The notes beneath the pieces are model-generated. The model was not told the DNA's origin. It saw only the letters and a list, made by a program, of their open reading frames with translations, and did no database searches. From contig CALATN010000247.1 of the NCBI GenBank assembly GCA_937891895.1, positions 1-44,956 on the forward strand: DNA of 44,956 bases, given 5' to 3'. The DNA is from an uncultured Clostridia bacterium (lineage in GTDB: Bacteria > Bacillota > Clostridia > Oscillospirales > Ruminococcaceae). Shown here in pieces: positions 33,193-41,012 of the stretch (within the stretch, counting starts at the first letter, position 1; each line of letters starts with the position of its first letter). The position numbers were made by a program, and so were the translations under genes.

Positions 33193-34088
33193 TGATTGAA
33201 CTTAAAAACGTAAAAATGTGCTTTGAGGATTTCAACGCTCTCGACGGCGTTGACCTTACAATAGAAGCGGGTACGGCTTTTGGTCTGCTCGGCTCAAACG
33301 GCGCAGGTAAATCTACCATTCTCCGTCTGCTTTCAGGCGTGTACGAAGCCGCTGAGGGCGAGGTGCTGATTGACGGCGAGCCTGCTTACGACAACGTTTC
33401 CGCAAAGCAGAAGGTTTTCTTCATCAATGACGAAACCGTGCAGTTCGGTGCAATGACACTGAGCGATATGCGTGCGTATTACAAGGGCTTTTATCCTAAC
33501 TTTTCCGACGAAATTTTCGACAAGCTCAACGGTATCATCAAGCTTCCGGAAAAGAAGCGTATCGACAAATTCTCCAAGGGTATGAAGCGTCAGGCAATCG
33601 TTATCACGGGTCTTGCGGCTTGTACCGATTACCTTCTCCTTGACGAAGCCTTCGACGGACTTGACCCAACAATGCGAATTATCGTAAAGCGTATGCTTGT
33701 TGACGCAATGCTTGACAGAAAGCTTACAGTTGTAATTTCAAGCCATAACTTAAAGGAAATCAACGAGCTTTGCGATACAGCGGCACTTCTCCACCAGGGC
33801 AAGCTGCTGTTCAACCGTGACCTTGACAGCGTAAAGGGAAGCATCCACAAGGTTCAGGCGGCATTCCCTCTTGAATTTACCGATCAGGATTTCAAGGAAC
33901 TTGACGTGCTTCACTACGAAAGAAATCAGAGTATTACATACCTTATCATCAGGGGCGACGAGGAAACAATCCGTACCGAGCTTGAAAAGAAACAGCCTAA
34001 GGTACTTGACCTTATTCCACTGACCCTTGAGGAAATATTTATCTACGAAATGGAGGGAATGGGCTATGACTGCAACGGTCTTGACTAA
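33192..34088 (+). CDS. ABC transporter ATP-binding protein
   Basis: 298 aa. Walker A GSNGAGKST (34-42), signature FSKGMKRQ, Walker B LLLDEAFDGLD and the switch His in SSHN are all present, so it is a functional ATPase of the multidrug/antimicrobial-peptide export class. The ~80 C-terminal residues form the usual accessory domain. Coupled to gntR upstream and overlapping the permease gene by 23 nt downstream, so the three genes are one unit. Substrate unknown. Confidence 0.92.
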   Translation: MIELKNVKMCFEDFNALDGVDLTIEAGTAFGLLGSNGAGKSTILRLLSGVYEAAEGEVLIDGEPAYDNVSAKQKVFFINDETVQFGAMTLSDMRAYYKGFYPNFSDEIFDKLNGIIKLPEKKRIDKFSKGMKRQAIVITGLAACTDYLLLDEAFDGLDPTMRIIVKRMLVDAMLDRKLTVVISSHNLKEINELCDTAALLHQGKLLFNRDLDSVKGSIHKVQAAFPLEFTDQDFKELDVLHYERNQSITYLIIRGDEETIRTELEKKQPKVLDLIPLTLEEIFIYEMEGMGYDCNGLD

Positions 34089-36441
34089 GAAAAACGAAGC
34101 ACCGAAGAAAATAAATCCTGCGCTTCACAACTGGAAAAGCAATATCCGTGAAAGCAGAAAATTTACCATAATTCTTCTGATACTTCACCTTGTGGCTGTG
34201 CCTGCCGTTGCGCTTGCGACTATAATCTCAATCTATTCAAAGCAGGGCGGCGACGATATTGAGGCGTACGCTGGAATAGCAGTCTGCACAACCGCACTTG
34301 CCGCATTTCTCGGTATATTTGCGGCGGTTGACAGCTTCAAGTGCCTTCACGACAAGTCAGTTGTGGATATGAAGCTTGCGCTCCCTATGAGCAACACACA
34401 ACGCTTCTTCTCCAACTTCCTTTCAGGACTTTTTACATACCTTGCACCGTTCTTTGCAGCACAGGTTCTTTCAGTGCTTCTCTGCGGCTATGGCTGTCTG
34501 TTTATGGACGGCAGAACCTTCTACCGTATAACCTACGATTATTCAGGCACCATAACAAGGACGGTTGAGAAGCCTTACGTATGTGACATCTTCGGTCAGG
34601 CAATGCCTATCCTTCTCAAGCTTATCGTGGGCGGCACACTCTGTATGCTTATGCTTTACGTTATAACCGTGCTTATTACAATCTGCTGTGGCAATAAGTT
34701 TGAAGCAATCGCTTACACAATCCTTATCAACATCCTTATCCCGCTTACAATTTCCTGCGTGCTTTATTCCATGTACGACAGCCTTTATGGTATCAATGCA
34801 GAGGATATCGCGATCAAGGTTATGCTTTATATCTGCGTAGTCGGCGGTGTAATGGCATCTATTGACTGGGCAGCACAGGGAGATATGCTGTATAACCCTG
34901 ATTTTATCAACCACGGCGTATGGGCACTGATATTCTTCCTTGTTACCGCCGCACTTTTCGCACTCTGCTTCTTCCTTTACAGAAAGCGCCGTGCAGAGCA
35001 GGTTTCCAAGCCATTTGTATTCAAGCTTGCTTACTATATCGTGCTTGTATGCGCAATGTTCTGTATCATTTCTATGTTTATTGTAGAAGAAGGAGAGCTT
35101 ATCCCTGCAATCATTATCAGCGGAATTATCTTTATGATTTTCGAGGTTGTGACAAACCGTGGCTTCAAGAAATTCTGGATGAGCATAATAAAGTATGCAG
35201 CAACTTTTGTAGCTATTGTAGCAATTATCAAGGTTTGCGAGGTAACTGACGGCTTTGGCGCAGTAACACGTGTACCATCCGTATCAGCAGTAAAATCCAT
35301 AGAAATTGACTATGGCGGATTTTATGGTGATTTCACACCTGTATATGACAATTCTACTGGAAAGACTATGCCGAATTACATCATCAAGGACAAGACAAAT
35401 ATCGAAACCGTAGTCAATGCACATCAGGCAATTGTTGATTTCTACAAGAGTGATCATGAAGTTTTTGACCAGTACGGAAACTATTACTATGACCGTATGG
35501 CTTCAAATAATACTCTCACAATTACCTATAATCTCAAAACCGGCGGAAGCTTTACAAGAGAATACTACAGCTACTCTGCAGAGCCTGTAGAAATCCTCAC
35601 CGCAATTGACCTTTCCGAGGAATATAAGCTTCAGGCGGCTGAAAAATATAAGAACTTTATCCTCAACATTGAAAAGTATTATGAAAAATACAAGAAACAG
35701 CGTGTAGAGTCCGTAGACAATGGTTATTACAACGACGACTATGATTATCTCGAAGCAACGGTTGTAAATTACAAATACGACTGTCTGGTTGACTGGAAAA
35801 GAAATGATACAACATCAGTAAAAATGGACAGCCTTATTGCAAGAGATTTCTTCACACAGCTTGCTGACGCTTATTACAAGGACATTATGGCAATCAACGA
35901 GGAAAACTACTTCCGTTCAGAGCTGAAGAATGAGTGGATTCTCAACACAGACTTTATAGGAAGAACAATTGTTATTCCTGAGTCCTTTACCAATACTGTT
36001 GAGCTTCTCGAATACTTTGATTTCGGACTTGAACGTATAGAAAATATCTCCGACGATGCTATGTACAGAAAACTTGTCAATGATGCATCAGGCAGTCAGC
36101 TTATGCTTTTCACCGAGGACGAATACAGAGAGATTTACTACGTAGACGATGAGCTTCCGCTCCACGCTGACTACACAGGCGATTTCGGTTATGAAATCCG
36201 TTGTACTTCCAATGCAATTGTATATGATTTTGATGAAAATTTCTGTGACCTCATCAGAGCAGCAATGCCGAGGAATATTGTTGCAGAAAATGGGTATGTT
36301 ATCTATGTATCAGGCTATGCGGGAGCAATCCCTGAGGATATGAATGATGTTGCAGCTTCAATTACAAGAAGCGAACATAATTCAAACCGAGAAAACCGAT
36401 ACTCCCAGCTTTACAATGAACTCAATCAGGTTGCATATTAA
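34066..36441 (+). CDS. Large ABC transporter permease with long soluble domain
   Basis: 791 aa from ATG at 34066 (GGAGGG 9 nt upstream, inside the ATPase gene). The first ~390 residues contain about nine or ten hydrophobic segments (FTIILLILHLVAVPAVALATI, AYAGIAVCTTALAAFLGIFA and others). The remaining ~400 residues form a soluble, Tyr/Asp-rich, probably extracytoplasmic domain beginning after VTRVPSVSAVKSIEIDYGG. This architecture resembles permeases carrying a DUF6449-type C-terminal domain; the domain name is from memory. Works with the upstream ATPase; probable exporter or sensor of an envelope-active compound. Confidence 0.85.
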   Translation: MTATVLTKKNEAPKKINPALHNWKSNIRESRKFTIILLILHLVAVPAVALATIISIYSKQGGDDIEAYAGIAVCTTALAAFLGIFAAVDSFKCLHDKSVVDMKLALPMSNTQRFFSNFLSGLFTYLAPFFAAQVLSVLLCGYGCLFMDGRTFYRITYDYSGTITRTVEKPYVCDIFGQAMPILLKLIVGGTLCMLMLYVITVLITICCGNKFEAIAYTILINILIPLTISCVLYSMYDSLYGINAEDIAIKVMLYICVVGGVMASIDWAAQGDMLYNPDFINHGVWALIFFLVTAALFALCFFLYRKRRAEQVSKPFVFKLAYYIVLVCAMFCIISMFIVEEGELIPAIIISGIIFMIFEVVTNRGFKKFWMSIIKYAATFVAIVAIIKVCEVTDGFGAVTRVPSVSAVKSIEIDYGGFYGDFTPVYDNSTGKTMPNYIIKDKTNIETVVNAHQAIVDFYKSDHEVFDQYGNYYYDRMASNNTLTITYNLKTGGSFTREYYSYSAEPVEILTAIDLSEEYKLQAAEKYKNFILNIEKYYEKYKKQRVESVDNGYYNDDYDYLEATVVNYKYDCLVDWKRNDTTSVKMDSLIARDFFTQLADAYYKDIMAINEENYFRSELKNEWILNTDFIGRTIVIPESFTNTVELLEYFDFGLERIENISDDAMYRKLVNDASGSQLMLFTEDEYREIYYVDDELPLHADYTGDFGYEIRCTSNAIVYDFDENFCDLIRAAMPRNIVAENGYVIYVSGYAGAIPEDMNDVAASITRSEHNSNRENRYSQLYNELNQVAY

Positions 36442-36460
36442 GTAAGTTTGCAGGCTGGGA

Positions 36461-36520
36461 AATACCAATAAAATTGGCATACCAAGTTACAGGCATACCA
36501 AGTCATTGGTATCGGACAGT
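36461..36520 (+). repeat. Short ATACCAA repeats after the permease gene
   Basis: GGCATACCAAGT occurs at 36476-36487 and 36492-36503, with a third ATACCAA-like copy at 36462-36468. The last copy pairs with TTGGTAT to form a 7-bp hairpin with loop GTCA. No T-run, so not a clear terminator. Confidence 0.55.
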
Positions 36521-36578
36521 TAATTCAAACGGATAACACATCGCAGAGCACATAAATCCTGCGGGAAAGGAAATCCTG

Positions 36579-36884
36579 ATGAAGAAGCTTATCACAGCAG
36601 CAATCGTACTTTCGGCTGCGGCAATCATTCTCACAGCCTGCTCAGCAGGGAAGGATGATGAAATGGATACACAGACTGACTCACAGACCACAACCTCCCA
36701 GAGTCAGACCACCACAACCGCTACCGAAATGGAAACAGAAATGAGTGACTATACAGGCGATATTGACGGTGACGGTGTCATTGATGAGGTTGTTACCGAC
36801 GCAACAGGTATTGTCGAAGATATCGTAACAGGTGCAGAAAGCCTTATTGACGATATCACAGACGGCACTGAAACAACAAAGTAA
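36579..36884 (+). CDS. Small secreted lipoprotein with Thr/Gln-rich linker
   Basis: 101 aa. Lipoprotein signal with lipobox LTAC (C21), then a Thr/Ser/Gln-rich disordered stretch and an acidic tail. The tail has YTGDIDGDGVIDEV, which resembles a single EF-hand/dockerin calcium loop (D-x-D-G-D-G-x-x-D-E). One such loop is not a dockerin module, which needs two. AAAGGA lies before the ATG and a strong terminator follows. It lies 137 nt after the ABC permease and may be transcribed with it. Function unknown. Confidence 0.8.
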   Translation: MKKLITAAIVLSAAAIILTACSAGKDDEMDTQTDSQTTTSQSQTTTTATEMETEMSDYTGDIDGDGVIDEVVTDATGIVEDIVTGAESLIDDITDGTETTK

Positions 36885-36923
36885 AAACAGCGGAAACCGA
36901 AATTGAACGGTTTCCGCTGTTTT
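36884..36923 (+). terminator. Terminator after the small lipoprotein gene
   Basis: A 16-bp perfect stem (AAAACAGCGGAAACCG / CGGTTTCCGCTGTTTT) with an 8-nt loop. The U-run is in the 3' arm. Symmetric, so it can act in both directions. Confidence 0.88.
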
Positions 36924-36951
36924 GTTGTCGGCGGGTAAATTGGAATTTATC

Positions 36952-37041
36952 GAGTTAGGAGTGTTGAGAGTGGAGTGTGGAGTTGATGTGTAAATCATAG
37001 TTTCTCTTAACTCCTCACTCCACTCTTCACACTCCACACTC
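36952..37041. repeat. GGAGTGTGGAGT-type simple inverted repeat
   Basis: Purine-rich GAGTG/GGAGT words (36952-36984) are mirrored by their complement (37009-37041). The best arms are 36967-36984 and 37009-37026 (18 bp, one mismatch) around a 24-nt loop. No coding potential; resembles small intergenic repeats common in clostridia. Confidence 0.7.
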
Positions 37042-37074
37042 ACAGACAAATTATAATCTGATATTACATAAAAT

Positions 37075-37110
37075 AAAACCACTCCCGACTCTTAAGTCAG
37101 AAGTGGTTTT
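37075..37110 (-). terminator. Terminator of mgtE
   Basis: On the minus strand AAAACCACT / AGTGGTTTT with an inner CTGACT / AGTCGG stem, then ATTTT. Begins 5 nt after the stop. Confidence 0.85.
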
Positions 37111-37114
37111 GTAA

Positions 37115-38473
37115 TTACTGTAATCTATCCGCAAGGATTGTCGTGGCAATCGTGAAGTAAATCAGAAGCGAGCAGGAGTCAACAACCGTCGTTATAAGTG
37201 GTGTCGCCATAATGGCAGGGTCAAGCTTTACAGCCTTAGCCGCCATAGGAAGCATCGCTCCCACAAGCTTTGCAAGTATAACCGTGCCGATAATCGACAG
37301 CGCAATTACTATCGCAAGCTGAGGGTCGCTGTAGGTAATCCATATTCTCGCACCGTTTACAATTGCAAGCACAACCGAGCAGAGAAAGGCAATCCTGAAT
37401 TCCTTGAAAATAACCTTGAAGAAGTCACGCAGGCGGATTTCTTCAAGTGCCATACCGCGGATAATCAGCGTCGAGCTCTGTGAACCGCAGTTACCGCCCG
37501 TACCCATTACCATCGGCATAAATGAAACAAGCATAGGTATCATCGCAATCTGCGCCTCAAACTGAGTTGAAATCATACCCGTCAGCGCCGCCGAAAGCAT
37601 CAGCACCAGCAGCCAGGGAATACGGCTTTTTGCGTGCTGGAAAACAGAAGTCTTGAAGTAGCTGTCCTCCGCAGGCATAACCGCAGCCATCTTTGCAAAG
37701 TCCTCGGTATTTTCTTCCTGGAGGACGTCCATCGCATCGTCGAACGTTACAATTCCCACAAGGCGGTTTTCATTGTCAACAACGGGAATTGCCGCAAAGT
37801 CGTATTTTGACATCGTGCGTGCAACGTTTTCCTGGTCATCGTGGGTGTTAACGGAAATTACGTTGGTTTCCATAATATCCTCGATGCGCTCATCCTCGTC
37901 AGCAACAAGCATTTCCAGTACCGTAACAACGCCCAAAAGCTTTCTTGCCTCCGTAACGTAGCAGGTGTAGACCGTCTCCTTTACAAGACCAATTTTTCTG
38001 ATACGCTCAAAAGCTTCCTTTACCGTCATTTCCCTGTCAAAGTAAACAAACTCCGTTGTCATAACCGAGCCTGCACTGTCCTTGGGGTATTTGAGAAGCT
38101 CGTTGATTTGTTTTCTTGTTTCGGGGTCAGTGTTACGCAGAATACGGGAAACAACATTTGCAGGCATTTCTTCAATGATGTCAACCGTATCGTCGATATA
38201 AAGCTCATCAATAACGTATCGGAGTTCCTTATCCGAAAAAATATTGATAAGCTTCATCTGAGTGTCGCTGTCCATATAGGTGAACGACTCAGCCGCAAGC
38301 TCCTTCGGGAGAATGCGGTACAGCATAATAAGCTGTTTTTCGCTGAAATCCTCATATTCGTCAAGCTCACTTATAAGAAAAGCAAGGTCAGCAGGATTCA
38401 TTTCCTGCAAATCGGACTTGAGGGCAGCGAACTGCTTATTCCCGATCAAGTCGAGAGCAAGCTCCTTATCCAT
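37115..38473 (-). CDS. mgtE: Magnesium transporter MgtE
   Basis: 452 aa, full family layout: N-terminal superhelical domain (1-125), two CBS domains (about 130-255; MTTEFVYFDREMTVKEAF and IEDIMETNVISVNTHDDQENVA) and a C-terminal five-helix channel domain. The selectivity-region motif MVMGTGGNCGSQSSTLIIRGMAL is intact. The CBS/N domains close the channel at high internal Mg2+. AGGAGG lies 7 nt before the ATG at 38473. A ~205-nt leader with a small ORF precedes it. Confidence 0.95.
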   Translation of the reverse strand: MDKELALDLIGNKQFAALKSDLQEMNPADLAFLISELDEYEDFSEKQLIMLYRILPKELAAESFTYMDSDTQMKLINIFSDKELRYVIDELYIDDTVDIIEEMPANVVSRILRNTDPETRKQINELLKYPKDSAGSVMTTEFVYFDREMTVKEAFERIRKIGLVKETVYTCYVTEARKLLGVVTVLEMLVADEDERIEDIMETNVISVNTHDDQENVARTMSKYDFAAIPVVDNENRLVGIVTFDDAMDVLQEENTEDFAKMAAVMPAEDSYFKTSVFQHAKSRIPWLLVLMLSAALTGMISTQFEAQIAMIPMLVSFMPMVMGTGGNCGSQSSTLIIRGMALEEIRLRDFFKVIFKEFRIAFLCSVVLAIVNGARIWITYSDPQLAIVIALSIIGTVILAKLVGAMLPMAAKAVKLDPAIMATPLITTVVDSCSLLIYFTIATTILADRLQ

Positions 38474-38522
38474 AAAAAATCCTCCTATTCAATTGAAATA
38501 GAAGGCATAAAACTGCTGTCAG

Positions 38523-38541
38523 GAGCCAATTTGATTGGTTC
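38523..38541 (-). promoter_or_regulatory. Hairpin between leader ORF and mgtE
   Basis: On the minus strand GAACCAAT / ATTGGCTC with loop CAA and one mismatch, 8 nt after the leader ORF stop. Four T occur 11 nt further on, so it is at best a weak attenuator. Confidence 0.45.
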
Positions 38542-38548
38542 TTGATTT

Positions 38549-38638
38549 TTACGGCAATGAAACGGACGCACTCTGTGCATACGTACCAAAGCCGCAACTT
38601 CGCGGTTTTATACCCTTGCCATTATTACCGGCGTCCAT
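38549..38638 (-). CDS. Leader peptide ORF upstream of mgtE, 29 aa
   Basis: A complete small ORF in the mgtE leader: ATG at 38638, TAA at 38549-38551, reading MDAGNNGKGIKPRSCGFG and ending in ASVSLP. AAAAGGAG stands 8 nt before the ATG, as good as any site in the window. The ORF lies ~40 nt after a perfect promoter and 75 nt before mgtE. A small hairpin (CCGC / GCGG, 38592-38605) falls inside it. Translation of such an ORF could control mgtE expression by ribosome stalling, as known for mgtL of enteric bacteria; no sequence relation to mgtL is seen. Function is inference. Confidence 0.6.
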   Translation of the reverse strand: MDAGNNGKGIKPRSCGFGTYAQSASVSLP

Positions 38639-38686
38639 TTTTTTCACTCCTTTTGCAGTTCAATTATTGTTTTACGCAACATTTTT

Positions 38687-38715
38687 ATTATACACGCTTT
38701 TTTGGCTGCTGTCAA
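38687..38715 (-). promoter_or_regulatory. Promoter of the leader ORF-mgtE transcript
   Basis: Minus strand TTGACA (38710-38715), 17-bp spacer, TATAAT (38687-38692): perfect consensus. Start near 38680. Confidence 0.88.
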
Positions 38716-38744
38716 CGAATTTATATTGTAAAAATTCAGTTAAC

Positions 38745-38777
38745 TTAAAAACAAGAGCAGGGGGGCAGCCCCTGCTC
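38745..38777 (-). terminator. Terminator of the MazF-type gene
   Basis: On the minus strand GAGCAGGGG / CCCCTGCTC (9 bp, 5-nt loop) followed by TTGTTTTT. A second hairpin, CATAAGGC / GCCTTATG (38786-38808), overlaps the gene's stop codon just upstream. Confidence 0.88.
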
Positions 38778-38803
38778 TCAATGCCCATAAGGCTAAGTAT
38801 GCC

Positions 38804-39160
38804 TTATGTAGCGTCATTGGGAAGTCCGAAGCTGATTGAAAGAGCATTGTTCACCCTTGTCATAGCAGTAGGGTCAAGCTCGCCCATTCTTTCCTTCAGA
38901 CGTGTTTTGTCAATGGTACGGATCTGCTCCAAAAGCACAATGCTGTCCTTCTGCAAGCCGCATTTTTCCGCCGCAAGCTCAATATGGGTAGGAAGCTTTG
39001 ACTTGTCACGCTGACTCGTGATAGCCGCCGCAATAACCGTAGGGCTATGCTTGTTGCCAACATCATTCTGTACGATAAGTACAGGACGGATACCGCCTTG
39101 CTCCGAGCCAACAACGGGACTTAAATCCGCGTAATAAATTTCTCCCCTTTTCACAGACAT
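38804..39160 (-). CDS. MazF/PemK-type endoribonuclease without adjacent antitoxin
   Basis: 118 aa, close to the NdoA/EndoA group of Firmicutes. The conserved start VKRGEIYYADLSPVVGSEQGGIRPVLIVQND contains the RNA-contacting Arg, and TRLKERMGELD matches the C-terminal family block. These proteins cut mRNA at short U/A-containing sites and are normally held by MazE/NdoAI. The 200 nt upstream and the neighbouring genes show no MazE-like ORF, so it is solitary here. AGGAG is 10 nt before the ATG. A terminator follows. Confidence 0.9.
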   Translation of the reverse strand: MSVKRGEIYYADLSPVVGSEQGGIRPVLIVQNDVGNKHSPTVIAAAITSQRDKSKLPTHIELAAEKCGLQKDSIVLLEQIRTIDKTRLKERMGELDPTAMTRVNNALSISFGLPNDAT

Positions 39161-39315
39161 TTTTCATACACTCCTGTTTTACCGATTTGATAATATTGTT
39201 GACAGAATTTCGGTGAATAATCATCATCGGCAATTTTTCTCGGACGTATTTTCTGTCCCATATATTATATGCAGGGACAAGAGGAGAGGTAAATCGTAAT
39301 TCATATTATGCTTAC

Positions 39316-39355
39316 CAAACAAAACAGGTACCGCACAATGCACGGTACCCGTTTT
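39316..39355 (-). terminator. Terminator of xylB
   Basis: On the minus strand AAAACGGGTACCG / CGGTACCTGTTTT with one mismatch, followed by GTTTGG; 6 nt after the stop. Confidence 0.75.
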
Positions 39356-39360
39356 ATTGA

Positions 39361-40884
39361 TTATAATTTAGCAAGTTTGCCACACTGTTCCTTTACAGCA
39401 GGATAAATCTCGTCATAAAGTCTGAAATACTTTTCGTAAACAGGAACATTTTCAGCCACAGGCTCCTGCACCTTGTCAACACCAACAAGCTTTTCGCAAG
39501 CCTCAGGAACTGTTGCGTAAACGCCTGCACCGACAAGTGCGAGGATTGCTACGCCGAGGGCAGGTCCTTCCTTGGAGGAAGCTGTCTTTACGGGGCAAGC
39601 GTAGAGGTCAGCAAGCATCTGTCTCCACAGCGGAGATGTTCCGCCGCCGCCGCAAGCCATCATATCGGAAACGTTGATGTTCATTTCACGGCAGATTTCA
39701 ACGCAGTCACGGAGAGAGTACGCAACACCTTCCATTACCGCACGGAGCATATCCTTCTTTGTGTGGATTGCGGAAAGACCGAAGAACATACCTCTTGCGT
39801 CAGGGTCAAGGTGAGGTGTTCGCTCACCCATAAGGTATGGGAGATAAAGCAGGCGGTTTGCACCGATTGGCACGGTTTCTGCTTCCTTGTCCATAAGATA
39901 GTATTCGTCAACACCCATAAGCTTTGCGGTGTCCTTTTCAGCCTGACAGAAGTTATCTCTGAACCACTTGAGGGAAAGACCTGCGCCCTGGGTTACACCC
40001 ATAATGTGCCAGCAATTCGGTACAGCCGCACAGCAGGTATGTACGCGTCCCTTAGGGTCGATGGAAACCTTTGATGTGTGTGCAAAAACAACACCAGATG
40101 TACCGATTGTTGTGAAAGCCTTGCCGTCGGTTACTACACCTGTACCAACAGCAGCAGCAGCGTTGTCGCCAGCGCCGCCCACAACGATTGTTCCCTCAGC
40201 AAGACCTGTCAGCTCAGCAGCGGAAGCTGTAACCTTGCCTGTAATCTCGCAGGACTCGTAAACCTTTGCAAGCAGGGACATATCAATGCCGAGAGCGTCG
40301 CAGACTTCCTTGCTCCAGCAGCGGTTCGGCACGTCGAGAAGCTGCATACCTGAAGCGTCAGAAACTTCAGTTGCAAACTCGCCTGTGAGCATATATCTGA
40401 TGTAATCCTTTGGAAGAAGAATATGGCGGCACTTCGCGTAATTCTCAGGCTCGTTGTTCTTTACCCAGAGAATTTTTGCAGCTGTCCAGCCTGTGAGAGC
40501 AGGGTTTGCGGTGATTTCGATAAGCTTTTCACGTCCAAGCTTTTCGTTCATTTCGTCAACTTCTTTAGCAGTACGCTGGTCGCACCAGATAATTGACTTG
40601 CGGATAACCTCGCCCTTTTCGTCAAGCATTACAAGACCGTGCATCTGTCCCGAAAGACCGATACCAACGATATCCTTGTTGCTTACGCCGCTCTTTGTGA
40701 TAACGGTTTTGATTGTGGAAATAGCCGCATTGTACCAGTCAGCAGGGTCCTGTTCAGCGTAGCCGTTCTGCGGCTGATACATAGGATATTCAACTGTTGC
40801 GGAGGCAATAACCTTGCCAAGTTCGTCGAACAGAACGGTTTTTGTGCCGCTTGTTCCGACGTCGATACCAATTACATAACGCAT
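39361..40884 (-). CDS. xylB: Xylulokinase
   Basis: 507 aa FGGY-family kinase that phosphorylates D-xylulose. The start MRYVIGIDVGTSGTKTVLFDELG is the phosphate-1 motif. GLSGQMHGLVML, VVGGAGDNAAAAVGTG (catalytic Asp in GDNA) and AYSLRDCVEICREM follow as in XylB. AAAGGAGCGATTATT precedes the ATG. It lies 128 nt downstream of xylA on the same strand; the spacer has a hairpin without T-run, so co-transcription is likely. No xylose transporter or XylR gene is in the window. Confidence 0.95.
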   Translation of the reverse strand: MRYVIGIDVGTSGTKTVLFDELGKVIASATVEYPMYQPQNGYAEQDPADWYNAAISTIKTVITKSGVSNKDIVGIGLSGQMHGLVMLDEKGEVIRKSIIWCDQRTAKEVDEMNEKLGREKLIEITANPALTGWTAAKILWVKNNEPENYAKCRHILLPKDYIRYMLTGEFATEVSDASGMQLLDVPNRCWSKEVCDALGIDMSLLAKVYESCEITGKVTASAAELTGLAEGTIVVGGAGDNAAAAVGTGVVTDGKAFTTIGTSGVVFAHTSKVSIDPKGRVHTCCAAVPNCWHIMGVTQGAGLSLKWFRDNFCQAEKDTAKLMGVDEYYLMDKEAETVPIGANRLLYLPYLMGERTPHLDPDARGMFFGLSAIHTKKDMLRAVMEGVAYSLRDCVEICREMNINVSDMMACGGGGTSPLWRQMLADLYACPVKTASSKEGPALGVAILALVGAGVYATVPEACEKLVGVDKVQEPVAENVPVYEKYFRLYDEIYPAVKEQCGKLAKL

Positions 40885-40902
40885 AATAATCGCTCCTTTA
40901 AA

Positions 40903-40940
40903 TCAATTCGGAATTCGGAATGCGTAATTCGGAATTAAAA
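40903..40940. repeat. AATTCGGAAT repeat between xylA and xylB
   Basis: Three AATTCGGAAT-like words in a row with GCGT inside. This kind of AATTCGGAAT/GCGTAATTC string is a frequent simple intergenic repeat; no hairpin or coding potential seen. Confidence 0.55.
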
Positions 40941-40980
40941 CAGCATATCTTTACGCATTTCAAATATCTGTATAAATGTA

Positions 40981-41001
40981 TGGGCGACACGAGGTCGCCC
41001 A
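40981..41001 (-). promoter_or_regulatory. Intercistronic hairpin after xylA
   Basis: An 8-bp GC-rich stem TGGGCGAC / GTCGCCCA with a 5-nt loop, 11 nt after the xylA stop; no T-run on the minus strand. Probably protects the xylA message 3' end. Confidence 0.6.
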
Positions 41002-41012
41002 CTGAATATCAA

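Noticed and set aside
36754..36790. Dockerin module in the small lipoprotein
   Set aside because: Only one calcium-loop-like stretch is present; dockerins need two with connecting helices.
38474..38690. M-box magnesium riboswitch before mgtE
   Set aside because: I could not find the conserved M-box blocks; most of the leader is taken by the small ORF. A covariance-model search would settle it.
39151..39261. 36-codon frame (MGQKIRPRK...) overlapping the MazF start, as a possible antitoxin
   Set aside because: It has no ribosome site, its ATG directly follows a TATAAT-like sequence, and the peptide does not resemble MazE or other antitoxins.
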